Counted from the first letter of the stretch, positions 1 to 6,069 are shown. The stretch is 8,962 nt of DNA from UMGS1649 sp964481385 (GCA_964481385.1 CAYZTN010000052.1:1-8962), one strand, 5' to 3'. The notes: generated by a model not told the origin, from the letters alone. Translations and numbers: made by a program.

Positions 1-19
1 TTTATCACATTTGACGTAA

Positions 20-37
20 TATTACAATTTTGTAATA
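20..37. promoter_or_regulatory. Perfect palindrome upstream of the copy 1 promoter, possible operator
   Basis: TATTACAA-TT-TTGTAATA is a perfect inverted repeat with 8-bp arms and a 2-bp centre, lying 36 bp upstream of the -35 box of the first membrane-protein gene. The half-site TTGTAATA recurs inside the promoter spacers of copies 2 and 3, and as TTGTAACA in copy 1. An operator role is inference; AT-rich DNA yields such palindromes by chance fairly often. Confidence 0.35.
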
Positions 38-73
38 ATCGATGAAATGACCCTGGCAACACAACATAAAGTG

Positions 74-102
74 TTGACTTTTTTTTGTAACAATGTTATA
101 AT
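74..102 (+). promoter_or_regulatory. Sigma-A type promoter of membrane-protein copy 1
   Basis: TTGACT (74-79) and TATAAT (97-102) are separated by 17 bp, a near-consensus housekeeping promoter. The first 17 bases from the -35 box, including a run of eight T and TTGTAA, are identical in the promoters of copies 2 and 3. The leader to the start codon is about 80 nt. Confidence 0.9.
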
Positions 103-122
103 ATGAATGCAATATAAATATA

Positions 123-144
123 ACGCTTAATAGTTATTTAGCGT
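123..144 (+). promoter_or_regulatory. Leader hairpin of copy 1
   Basis: ACGCT (123-127) can pair with AGCGT (140-144) in the 5' leader, with further A-T pairs possible inside the loop. The equivalent hairpin is found in the leaders of copies 2 and 3, followed each time by GTGGAA. Its position between transcription start and ribosome binding site suggests a role in mRNA stability or translation; that is inference. Confidence 0.45.
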
Positions 145-189
145 GGAATGTTTGGCTGTATAAAATAATTTTATAGGAGGATTTTACTC

Positions 190-1218
190 ATGAAAAAAAC
201 AGTTTACAGCTCAATCTTCATTGTAGTAGCAGCATTAGCACTTATGGGTGCTGGTATCTTCTTTGTTATGTCCGCCAACTCTGCTTTTGAAACAATTGGT
301 ATTGTATCCCTGACAATTTCCGCTGTATTTATACTTACGGTATTTGTACGAATTGTTCGGGCCATTAGTGGAAAGGTTCTTGTTAATAAACTTAGAGGTT
401 TATTTGGAAAACGCTACTTTTGGCGAATAGCAGGAGAACTTCTTGGTTTGGTAGCTTTAACAGTTGCGGTTTCTGTACTAGTTGCGTCTTGTGATTGTAA
501 GAATACATGTTTGACTCCTTGTACAACACCTGATACTTCCGCTTCGGATGATACAACAGCAGTTGATACGTCGGATTCTCTTACAATAATAGTTAATGGC
601 AACAATTCAACTATTATTGTTCCTGAAGGCGACAATAATAAGTTTGACGTCGATATTGATAATAATGATGTTGACAACAATGTTACCGGTGACGGTAACA
701 AAATCGACAACGATCTCAAGAATGAAGACATTAAAAATGATATTACTGGTGACGATAATAAAATTGATAACTCTAAGAAAGATGATGTAGTAACTGTTGC
801 TCCTAAGGACGACGAGACGACTACGGTTCCTAAGGACGAACCCAAGGACGACGAAACAACGACTACAATTCCTAAGGATGAGCCCAAGGACGACGAGACG
901 ACGACTACAATTCCTAAGGATGAACCGCCGGAAGATCCAAAGAAAGAAGTTGAGATTATAGCGAATACGACTTGCGTATATGGCGATGATTTTGAACCTT
1001 TTACCGTAAAGGTTGTTGGTACGAAATCTGTTAAGGTTCAGCAGGTGGCTGGGCTTTTTGATGTAAGCCAAAAGTATTCGGATGACGGTTTGATTTTAAC
1101 TTTATCACCTGGAACACCTAATGCAACTGGTTATGCTATGATTTATGTAGAAGACGAGAATGGTAATACATTGCAGCAGAAAAAAATTGATAGAAAACCT
1201 ATTTTCTTAAAGCCCTAA
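190..1218 (+). CDS. Membrane-anchored acidic repeat protein, copy 1
   Basis: A 342-residue protein of a family I do not recognise, with two paralogues downstream. Predicted membrane helices lie at about 8-27, 35-56 and 80-100, with a basic loop (about 54-79) between the last two. By the positive-inside rule the loop is cytoplasmic and the C-terminal 240 residues are outside. Next come a Thr/Ser/Asp-rich stretch (105-130), a region of G-(D/N)-x-N-(K/S)-(I/F) repeats (about 136-195) that may form a beta-solenoid, an acidic linker with a 14-residue period (205-250), and a beta-rich C-terminal domain (about 252-342). Unlike its paralogues it has a cysteine cluster just after helix 3 (C101, C103, C107, C111). 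LVAS-C resembles a lipobox but is too deep in the protein and is not conserved. The start follows GGAGG by 9 nt. It is transcribed alone, between its own promoter and terminator. Confidence 0.9.
   Translation: MKKTVYSSIFIVVAALALMGAGIFFVMSANSAFETIGIVSLTISAVFILTVFVRIVRAISGKVLVNKLRGLFGKRYFWRIAGELLGLVALTVAVSVLVASCDCKNTCLTPCTTPDTSASDDTTAVDTSDSLTIIVNGNNSTIIVPEGDNNKFDVDIDNNDVDNNVTGDGNKIDNDLKNEDIKNDITGDDNKIDNSKKDDVVTVAPKDDETTTVPKDEPKDDETTTTIPKDEPKDDETTTTIPKDEPPEDPKKEVEIIANTTCVYGDDFEPFTVKVVGTKSVKVQQVAGLFDVSQKYSDDGLILTLSPGTPNATGYAMIYVEDENGNTLQQKKIDRKPIFLKP
829..912 (+). repeat. Two imperfect 42-bp in-frame repeats, copy 1 linker
   Basis: Two 14-codon units (829-870 and 871-912) encode PKDEPKDDETTTTI twice, with partial units on both sides (802-828 and 913-930). 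The units differ at a few, mostly third, codon positions, so they are older than the exact repeats in copy 2. Such repeats change length by slippage and here set the length of an extracellular linker. Confidence 0.85.
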
Positions 1219-1242
1219 ATGCATATTATGTGACAACTCCTT

Positions 1243-1279
1243 AAATATTCCTCTCGAAAATTTCGAGAGGAATATTTTT
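1243..1279 (+). terminator. Intrinsic terminator of copy 1
   Basis: A long perfect stem (1243-1277), centred on CCTCTCGAAA / TTTCGAGAGG, ends in a run of five T. It lies 25 nt after the stop codon. The segment between stop and hairpin is nearly the same as after copy 2, so the terminator belongs to the duplicated unit. Confidence 0.9.
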
Positions 1280-1280
1280 G

Positions 1281-1566
1281 TGTGTGCAACAAACATAATT
1301 ATATAAGTTTTAGCATAATGAGTTGATTTAAATTAAATAAGTTAAAATTATATTGTTTTAACAGGACAGTTTTATTTATAAATGAGCTCAAAATGGGATT
1401 TTTAATTTCTAGCCTGCTCGTTTATTTTGTTATATTTTTATTTTAGTTGTTTTTAAAATTATCTTTCTCATTTAATGTCACCTCTGTGACTTAGTATTTG
1501 CACTTTGGGACATTTTTAAAAGTTATTACTTAAGACATTATCATAAGTTAATCATACTCAGAGCTG
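1281..1566. other. Intergenic spacer between copy 1 and the insertion sequence
   Basis: No gene is visible in these 286 bases. The start (TGTGTGCAACAAACATAATT) and the 14-mer TATATTGTTTTAAC (1349-1362) match the spacer between copies 2 and 3 (4358-4534), so this is a diverged copy of the same spacer. A small inverted repeat GTCAC-CTCT-GTGAC is at 1477-1490. The last 10 bases, CTCAGAGCTG (1557-1566), resemble an end of the neighbouring insertion sequence. Confidence 0.6.
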
Positions 1567-1575
1567 AGAAGCGAC
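1567..1575. repeat. Target-site duplication, left copy
   Basis: AGAAGCGAC directly precedes the left terminal repeat and recurs directly after the right one (3137-3145). A close version, AGAACGAC, lies at the same place upstream of copy 3, showing that it is native DNA rather than part of the element. Confidence 0.85.
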
Positions 1576-1592
1576 CAGCTCTGAGGAGTAAA
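1576..1592. repeat. Left terminal inverted repeat of the IS
   Basis: CAGCTCTGAGGAGTAAA is the exact reverse complement of 3120-3136. It is the end distal to the transposase promoter. Confidence 0.9.
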
Positions 1593-1737
1593 TTTTAACA
1601 AAATTATACTAACTTAAAAAATTCGAGCATGTAAAAATATTGGTAAATTTTTTATTGGTTTTTTCAAGTATTTTACGCACATTCCCCCTTTCCACCAAAA
1701 AAATATGAAGGTTTACTATTGCTTTATTCAGTTTTTG

Positions 1738-3036
1738 TTATATAATTAACTTGAGGTTAAACCTCAATTGTATTTTTCTAAATGCAGTTAAATGTTTTTG
1801 GGTAAGTGTTTGTGTAATGGCGGCACTTACTTCTTTTTTGCTCATTTTTGTTTCCGCCACGTACTTTATTCCTTTTTCCAATAACTGTCTTAATGTATGT
1901 GCAAATTGTATTAGGAAATAATGCACCTTCATAGCATTGTAATTCTTTGAATACATATGCTCTATATTAAATGTTCCGTTCTTTTGCATATTGAAACCTT
2001 CGTTTTCTATTTTCCATCTTTGTCTTCCAAAACATACTAACTCTTTTTTGTTATTCTCTGTTATTTTAACGGATGTAATCCACACAAACTCTGTTGTTAT
2101 ATCTGCATTATTCTCGTAATACTTTATTACATTTATTTTCTTTTCTCCTTTGTATGAACCATATTGTAATTCATTCCAATATTTTATTTTTTTATCTTCG
2201 TTTTCTATTTTCTCCAATCCCGCAACTTCTTCAACTAATGATGGTAAATTATCCTTCAACCTTGTTATATACTCCCATCTATTAGACTTGCATATATTTA
2301 TTACTTCATTATTTCCATAAAGTGCATCTCCTGATATTATTATTTTCATTTTCGGATAATTTTTCTTTAGTCTTTTTGCCATCCTGTAAAATGCTTTTAG
2401 CTCGCAATCTTGTTTACCGATGTCTTCTTTTTCATTTTCTACAAACTCTGTATCTAAACTAATTACAATATCTCCAACTACTAATTTTGCTTCTAATGCA
2501 TAATGATAATACTCTATATATTCGTTTGTTTTACCTCGATTATGTGTTTTCTTTAAACAGTGTTTACAATGTTTTTCTTTAAATGTTACTAAACGTGTTC
2601 CATCTATTACAATCTGATAATATTTGTTCATGCATCTATACTTTTCAAACATTTTACTTCTTATTAGTTTGTTTACCATATACTTTTGTATCTTTCTTAA
2701 TTCTTCAATTTCTACTTGTTCAAATACATCATTTATTGTGTCATAGTGAGGTATCTCATCTAACTTTATCTCTAACAGTCTAGCTATATTTTCTATACAT
2801 ATATCTGTATTCATACTTTCCGTAAGATTCCTCATACTTGTTTTTCCGCACAAAAGTCCTAACAATCTAGTTACGAATATTACAGACATTCTATATTTAA
2901 CATAGCTTTGATGTCTTACATCTGTCAATTTTTCAAACATAGTTATTAAGTGCGGAAAATACTGTTTTAATATGCTTATTACATCAGAAAAAACATTTAT
3001 CTCTTTCTTTAAATTTCTTCTTTCTCTTCTGTTCAT
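1738..3036 (-). CDS. DDE transposase, IS4-like
   Basis: A 432-residue transposase that would cut and rejoin the ends of the surrounding element. The likely catalytic triad is visible: D145 in IVIDGT, D237 in IISGDALYGN, and E344 in the RWKIENEGFN motif, the Y-R-E-K-like signature of IS4-type DDE enzymes. A CKHC pair (about 157-160) follows the first Asp. The reading frame is intact with no frameshift. I chose the ATG at 3036 because it follows a GGGGG ribosome binding site by 9 nt, whereas the in-frame TTG three codons earlier directly abuts that site. It is transcribed towards copy 1 and converges on that gene's terminator. The group assignment is at superfamily level only. Confidence 0.92.
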   Translation of the reverse strand: MNRRERRNLKKEINVFSDVISILKQYFPHLITMFEKLTDVRHQSYVKYRMSVIFVTRLLGLLCGKTSMRNLTESMNTDICIENIARLLEIKLDEIPHYDTINDVFEQVEIEELRKIQKYMVNKLIRSKMFEKYRCMNKYYQIVIDGTRLVTFKEKHCKHCLKKTHNRGKTNEYIEYYHYALEAKLVVGDIVISLDTEFVENEKEDIGKQDCELKAFYRMAKRLKKNYPKMKIIISGDALYGNNEVINICKSNRWEYITRLKDNLPSLVEEVAGLEKIENEDKKIKYWNELQYGSYKGEKKINVIKYYENNADITTEFVWITSVKITENNKKELVCFGRQRWKIENEGFNMQKNGTFNIEHMYSKNYNAMKVHYFLIQFAHTLRQLLEKGIKYVAETKMSKKEVSAAITQTLTQKHLTAFRKIQLRFNLKLII

Positions 3037-3069
3037 ATATACCAACCCCCATTGATATACTTTTTATTT

Positions 3070-3098
3070 ATTATATCATTAAATGGTTAATATTTTAA
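3070..3098 (-). promoter_or_regulatory. Transposase promoter
   Basis: On the minus strand TTAAAA (3098-3093) and TATAAT (3075-3070) are 17 bp apart, and TGA before the -10 box gives an extended -10. The promoter lies inside the element, about 35 bp upstream of the transposase start codon. Confidence 0.65.
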
Positions 3099-3119
3099 TA
3101 CTTATCTTTGTGAAAATTT

Positions 3120-3136
3120 TTTACTCCTCAGAGCTG
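3120..3136. repeat. Right terminal inverted repeat of the IS
   Basis: TTTACTCCTCAGAGCTG is the exact reverse complement of 1576-1592 and marks the element's right edge, 17 bp from the -35 box of copy 2. Confidence 0.9.
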
Positions 3137-3145
3137 AGAAGCGAC
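3137..3145. repeat. Target-site duplication, right copy
   Basis: AGAAGCGAC matches 1567-1575. It is followed by ATAAAAAGTTGACT, which is identical upstream of copy 3, so the native sequence resumes here. Confidence 0.85.
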
Positions 3146-3153
3146 ATAAAAAG

Positions 3154-3182
3154 TTGACTTTTTTTTGTAATAGTAGTATAAT
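3154..3182 (+). promoter_or_regulatory. Sigma-A type promoter of copy 2
   Basis: TTGACT (3154-3159) and TATAAT (3177-3182) are 17 bp apart. The spacer holds the shared T-run and TTGTAATA (3165-3172). The insertion sequence has replaced everything more than 17 bp upstream of the -35 box, so any upstream operator or activator site would be displaced by about 1.6 kb. Confidence 0.9.
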
Positions 3183-3202
3183 ATAAGTATAACATAAGTT
3201 TA

Positions 3203-3223
3203 ACGCTAATAATTATTTGGCGT
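3203..3223 (+). promoter_or_regulatory. Leader hairpin of copy 2
   Basis: ACGCTAA (3203-3209) pairs with TTGGCGT (3217-3223) over seven pairs including one T-G wobble, with a 7-nt loop. It is equivalent to the hairpins at 123-144 and 4584-4604. Confidence 0.5.
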
Positions 3224-3267
3224 GGAACGGTTGTAAAAAAATATTTTTTAAAGGAGGACTTATGTCC

Positions 3268-4296
3268 ATGAAGAAAAATCTTCGCAAAATCTTCGCTGTA
3301 GTAGCAGCAATAGCACTTATAGGTGCTGGTATCTTTTTTGTTATGACCCCTAAGTTTAGAACAATCGGTATTGTCGTTTTGACAATTTCCGCAGTCTTGC
3401 TACTAAAAGTAGTTGTACGAATTGTTCGGACCATCAGATGGAAGCTCATTTTGAACAAACTCAAGGGTTTGTTTAAAAATCGTCGCTTCTGGCGAATAGC
3501 AGGCGGAATTGCTGTTCTGGTTGTTTTGATAGTTGTTATTTTGAGCTTGGTTAAGTCTTGCGATCGTAAGACTGTATCTTCAGTTCCTAGTACAACACCC
3601 GAAACGTCTGCTACAACAACTTCGGACGATACAACATCAGTTGATACATCAGATTCTCTTACAGTAATAGTTAATGGCAATAATTCAACGATCATTATTC
3701 CTGAAGGCGACAACAACAAGTTTGACGTTGAGATTAAGAATGAAGATGTTGACAACAATGTTACAGGTGACAGTAACAAAATTGATAATACTCTTAAGAA
3801 TGAAGACATTAAAAATGATATTACAGGCGACGGTAATAAAATCGACAACTCTAAGAAAGACGACACAACAACTGCAGCTCCTAAGGAAGATGACACGACG
3901 ACTATAGCTCCTAAGGATGAGCCTAAGGAAGACGACACGACGACTATAGCTCCTAAGGATGAGCCTAAGGAAGACGACACGACGACTATAGCTCCTAAGG
4001 ATGAGCCTAAGGAAGACCCCAAGAAAGAAGTTAAAGTTATAGCGAATACAACTTGTGTATATGGCGATGATTTTGAACCTTTTACCGTAAAGGTTGTTGG
4101 TACGAAATCTGTTAAGGTTCAACAGGCAGGCGAGCTTTTTAAAGTAAGTCAAAAGGATTCAGATGACGGTTTAATTTTAACTTTAACACCTGGAACACCT
4201 AATGCAACTGGTTATGCTATAATTTATACACTAGACGGTAATGGTAATGAGGTAGAAGCTGTGATTTACAGAGATCCTATTTTCTTAAAGCCGTAA
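3268..4296 (+). CDS. Membrane-anchored acidic repeat protein, copy 2
   Basis: A 342-residue paralogue of copies 1 and 3, with the same plan: helices at about 8-26, 32-50 and 76-95, a basic cytoplasmic loop, then an acidic part predicted to be outside the cell. The G-D-x-N-K-I repeat region covers about 136-195, the Thr/Pro/Asp/Glu linker with 14-residue repeats about 203-250, and the C-terminal domain about 252-342. It has one cysteine after helix 3 (C98) and C263 in the C-terminal domain. The ATG at 3268 lies 10 nt after GGAGG (3253-3257) and aligns with the MKK start of copy 1. An ATG two codons earlier is only 4 nt from that site, and a longer frame from a TTG at 3217 would translate through the leader hairpin. 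Helix 3 differs from both paralogues, while the rest follows copy 3 at the N terminus and copy 1 at the C terminus. The function is unknown. Confidence 0.9.
   Translation: MKKNLRKIFAVVAAIALIGAGIFFVMTPKFRTIGIVVLTISAVLLLKVVVRIVRTIRWKLILNKLKGLFKNRRFWRIAGGIAVLVVLIVVILSLVKSCDRKTVSSVPSTTPETSATTTSDDTTSVDTSDSLTVIVNGNNSTIIIPEGDNNKFDVEIKNEDVDNNVTGDSNKIDNTLKNEDIKNDITGDGNKIDNSKKDDTTTAAPKEDDTTTIAPKDEPKEDDTTTIAPKDEPKEDDTTTIAPKDEPKEDPKKEVKVIANTTCVYGDDFEPFTVKVVGTKSVKVQQAGELFKVSQKDSDDGLILTLTPGTPNATGYAIIYTLDGNGNEVEAVIYRDPIFLKP
3910..3993 (+). repeat. Two exact 42-bp in-frame repeats, copy 2 linker
   Basis: Units 3910-3951 and 3952-3993 are identical and encode PKDEPKEDDTTTIA twice. Partial units lie on both sides (3880-3909 and 3994-4017). 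Exact identity points to recent tandem duplication, with the reading frame kept. Confidence 0.9.
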
Positions 4297-4320
4297 ATGT
4301 ATATTATGTGACAACTCCTT

Positions 4321-4357
4321 AAATGTTCCCTTCGAGATTTTCGAGGGGACATTTTTT
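4321..4357 (+). terminator. Intrinsic terminator of copy 2
   Basis: AAATGT-T-CCCTTCGA pairs with TCGAGGGGACATTT around a short GATTT loop, with one bulged T and one wobble, and ends in six T (4352-4357). It is the homologue of the terminators after copies 1 and 3. Confidence 0.88.
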
Positions 4358-4534
4358 GTGGGTGCGACAGGCATGATTGCACAAGCTTCAACATAATCAG
4401 GTAACTTAAATATTTTAGCGTTATTAATTTCCAATAACATAAAACTATATTGTTTTAACTATCTATATATAAGATTAAAACGGCACATTTTGACTTACAA
4501 CAAGTGATGCGAGATTTTAGAACGACATAAAAAG
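4358..4534. other. Intergenic spacer between copies 2 and 3
   Basis: I see no gene here. It shares TATATTGTTTTAAC (4446-4459) and its opening bases with the spacer after copy 1. AGAACGAC (4520-4527) is the counterpart of the insertion sequence's target site. Confidence 0.55.
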
Positions 4535-4563
4535 TTGACTTTTTTTTGTAATAGTGGTATAAT
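4535..4563 (+). promoter_or_regulatory. Sigma-A type promoter of copy 3
   Basis: TTGACT (4535-4540) and TATAAT (4558-4563) are 17 bp apart. The spacer has the same T-run and TTGTAATA (4546-4553) as copy 2. This copy keeps its native upstream sequence. Confidence 0.9.
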
Positions 4564-4583
4564 ACAAATATAACATAAGTTTA

Positions 4584-4604
4584 ACACCAATGATTATTTG
4601 GCGT
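4584..4604 (+). promoter_or_regulatory. Leader hairpin of copy 3
   Basis: ACACCAA (4584-4590) pairs with TTGGCGT (4598-4604) with one A-C mismatch and a 7-nt loop. The fifth pair is C-G here, T-G in copy 2 and T-A in copy 1, so pairing is kept while both bases change. Confidence 0.45.
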
Positions 4605-4648
4605 GGAACGGTTGTAAAAAAATATTTTTTAAAGGAGGACTTATGTCC

Positions 4649-5632
4649 ATGAAGAAAAATCTTCGCAAAATCTTCGCTGTAGTAGCAGCAATAGCACTTA
4701 TAGGTGCTGGTATCTTTTTTGTTATGACTCCTAAGTTGAGAACAATCGGTATTGTCGTTTTGACAATTTCCGCAGTCTTGTTACTAAAAGTAGTTGTACG
4801 AATTGTTCGGACCATCAGATGGAAGCTGATTTTAAACAAACTCAAGGGTTTGTTTAAAAATCGTCGCTTCTGGCGAATAGCAGGAGAGCTTGTTGCATTG
4901 GTAGCTTTGACGGTTGTTGTTTCGATCCTGGTTAAGTCTTGCGATCGTAAGACTGTATCTTCAGCTCCTACTACGACACCCGAAACGTCTGCTACAACAA
5001 ATGCAGGTGATACAACTTCGGTGGATACGTCAAATTCTATAATAGTTCCCGGCAACAATTCGACAGTTATTATCGCTTCGGGCAATAATAACGAAATAAG
5101 AGTTGATGTCAAGAATGAGGATATTGACATCGATGTTACCGGTGACGGTAACAAAATAGACAACAAGCTGGAGAACGACGAAGTTAGAAACGACATCGAC
5201 GGAAATGACAATAAGATCGAGAACTCAAATGAAGAACATGAAACAACTGTTGCACAGAAAGATGAGCCGCAGGAAGATCATGAAACAACTGTTGTTCCGG
5301 AAGATGAGCCTAAGGGCGACGACATCAAGGAAGACGACAAGAAAAAGCTTGCTATTGAGCTAAAAAGCGCTAATACGAAAGAGATTAGCCTAACGATTAG
5401 TGGTACGAAATTATATCGTATCCAACAAGATGATACTTTTGTCATAACTGAAGAGGCTTTAGAGAATTCAGATGACGGTTTAGTATTAACGTTAACACCA
5501 GTGAGCGATAACAAGACCGGTGATGCTTATATTTATCTGGTTGATGAGTTCGGCAAGCAAATAGAAGGCGAAGACAAGTTAACTGTTAGAATTAATCTGG
5601 ATTATGAGAAGATGAATTTTGAATTTATCTAA
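4649..5632 (+). CDS. Membrane-anchored acidic repeat protein, copy 3
   Basis: A 327-residue paralogue. Residues 1-79 are almost identical to copy 2 (helices at about 8-26 and 32-50, basic loop 51-76), while helix 3 (about 77-97) is closer to copy 1. The part after residue 130 has diverged: the G-(D/N)-x-N-K-I repeats (about 134-192) are reduced, and the linker (about 197-233) keeps a 14-residue period with different residues. The C-terminal domain (about 234-327) is still alignable through GTK...QQ, SDDGL(V/I)LTLTP and the IY strand. It has the cysteine after helix 3 (C98) but lacks the C-terminal-domain cysteine of copies 1 and 2. The start at 4649 is 10 nt after GGAGG (4634-4638), chosen as in copy 2. 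The divergence suggests a different binding specificity or relaxed selection; neither can be decided from one genome. Confidence 0.9.
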   Translation: MKKNLRKIFAVVAAIALIGAGIFFVMTPKLRTIGIVVLTISAVLLLKVVVRIVRTIRWKLILNKLKGLFKNRRFWRIAGELVALVALTVVVSILVKSCDRKTVSSAPTTTPETSATTNAGDTTSVDTSNSIIVPGNNSTVIIASGNNNEIRVDVKNEDIDIDVTGDGNKIDNKLENDEVRNDIDGNDNKIENSNEEHETTVAQKDEPQEDHETTVVPEDEPKGDDIKEDDKKKLAIELKSANTKEISLTISGTKLYRIQQDDTFVITEEALENSDDGLVLTLTPVSDNKTGDAYIYLVDEFGKQIEGEDKLTVRINLDYEKMNFEFI

Positions 5633-5646
5633 CGACTCCTTAAACG

Positions 5647-5678
5647 GTCCCCTCGAGATTTTCGAGGGGACATTTTTT
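5647..5678 (+). terminator. Intrinsic terminator of copy 3
   Basis: GTCCCCTCGA (5647-5656) and TCGAGGGGAC (5662-5671) form a perfect 10-bp stem with a GATTT loop, followed by six T. A second T-run follows at 5683-5690. It closes the cassette array before the sporulation operon. Confidence 0.92.
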
Positions 5679-5763
5679 GCCCTTTTTTTTATAGTCGTAG
5701 CATATAATTCGACAAAATATGCGTTGCGTTACTGGTAAAATATTTACATAAGAGGTGATACAA

Positions 5764-6069
5764 ATGAAGTTTAAATATATGAATGATGAAGATAAATTAT
5801 GTATAAAGTTAAATGAAGAAATTGATGTGGACTCATGTAAAACATTAAGAACTATTGTGGACGGATATATTTTAAAATATAACCCACAAAGCTGTGAAAT
5901 AGATATGGCAAATGTATCTTTTATGGATAGCTCTGGAATTGGTTTTATTGCTGGAAGAAGCAATTTAACTAAAATGTTAAATTGCGAGCTTGTAATTAAA
6001 AGTCCAAGTGCAAATGTTAGAAAACTTTTGGACATGTCTCAAGTAGCAAAAGACATTAAGGTGGTGTAA
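5764..6069 (+). CDS. spoIIAA: Anti-sigma factor antagonist SpoIIAA (STAS domain)
   Basis: A 101-residue single STAS-domain protein. In the sporulation pathway SpoIIAA in its unphosphorylated form binds the anti-sigma factor SpoIIAB and frees sigma-F in the forespore; SpoIIAB inactivates it by phosphorylating a serine. The phosphorylation motif MDSSGIG is at 54-60, with S56 the expected acceptor by alignment with B. subtilis. The length is close to the usual size (about 115). The ATG at 5764 follows GAGGTG by 6 nt; the GTG at 5755 is part of that ribosome binding site. The stop is 1 nt from the start of spoIIAB. A TATAAT at 5703-5708 lacks a good -35 box and I see no convincing sigma-H promoter, so the operon's promoter is unresolved. 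RsbV is the alternative, but the partner gene favours SpoIIAA. Confidence 0.85.
   Translation: MKFKYMNDEDKLCIKLNEEIDVDSCKTLRTIVDGYILKYNPQSCEIDMANVSFMDSSGIGFIAGRSNLTKMLNCELVIKSPSANVRKLLDMSQVAKDIKVV

Larger units (their letters stand above)
1576..3136 (-). mobile_element. Complete 1561-bp insertion sequence with DDE transposase
   Basis: The element is bounded by 17-bp terminal inverted repeats (CAGCTCTGAGGAGTAAA) and flanked by a 9-bp target duplication. It carries one intact transposase gene on the minus strand with its own promoter, so it may still be mobile. The length, single gene and DDE motifs fit the broad IS4-like group; I cannot assign a named family. The bases between the left terminal repeat and the transposase stop (1593-1737) hold no gene and no convincing terminator. 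The element sits in the spacer between copies 1 and 2 and breaks no gene. Confidence 0.92.

Noticed and set aside
478..492. Lipobox-like LVAS-C in copy 1, suggesting a lipoprotein
   Set aside because: It follows the third helix at residue 101, not an N-terminal signal peptide, and the paralogues have LVKSC, which does not fit a lipobox.
414..887. Long minus-strand open frame inside copy 1, and similar ones in copies 2 and 3 (3213-4022, 3685-4152, 4594-5211)
   Set aside because: They mirror low-complexity coding DNA of the plus strand, have no ribosome binding sites or promoters, and encode only Ser/Val/Leu-rich or Ile/Phe-rich sequence.
1557..1575. A 19-bp target duplication for the insertion sequence
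   Set aside because: If all 19 bp were target, the right end of the element would lose its terminal inverted repeat. A 9-bp duplication plus an IS-end remnant explains the data better.
3217..3267. Longer start (TTG) for copy 2, and the same at 4598 for copy 3
   Set aside because: It would translate through the leader hairpin and the GGAGG ribosome binding site, lacks its own site and has no counterpart in copy 1.
3880..4017. 42-bp direct repeats as a CRISPR array
   Set aside because: The units are contiguous with no spacers and lie in frame in a coding sequence.
5703..5741. Sigma-A or sigma-H promoter for the spoIIA operon
   Set aside because: TATAAT at 5703 and TAAAAT at 5736 have no acceptable -35 partners at 16-18 bp, and no AGGA/GAAT sigma-H pair is evident.
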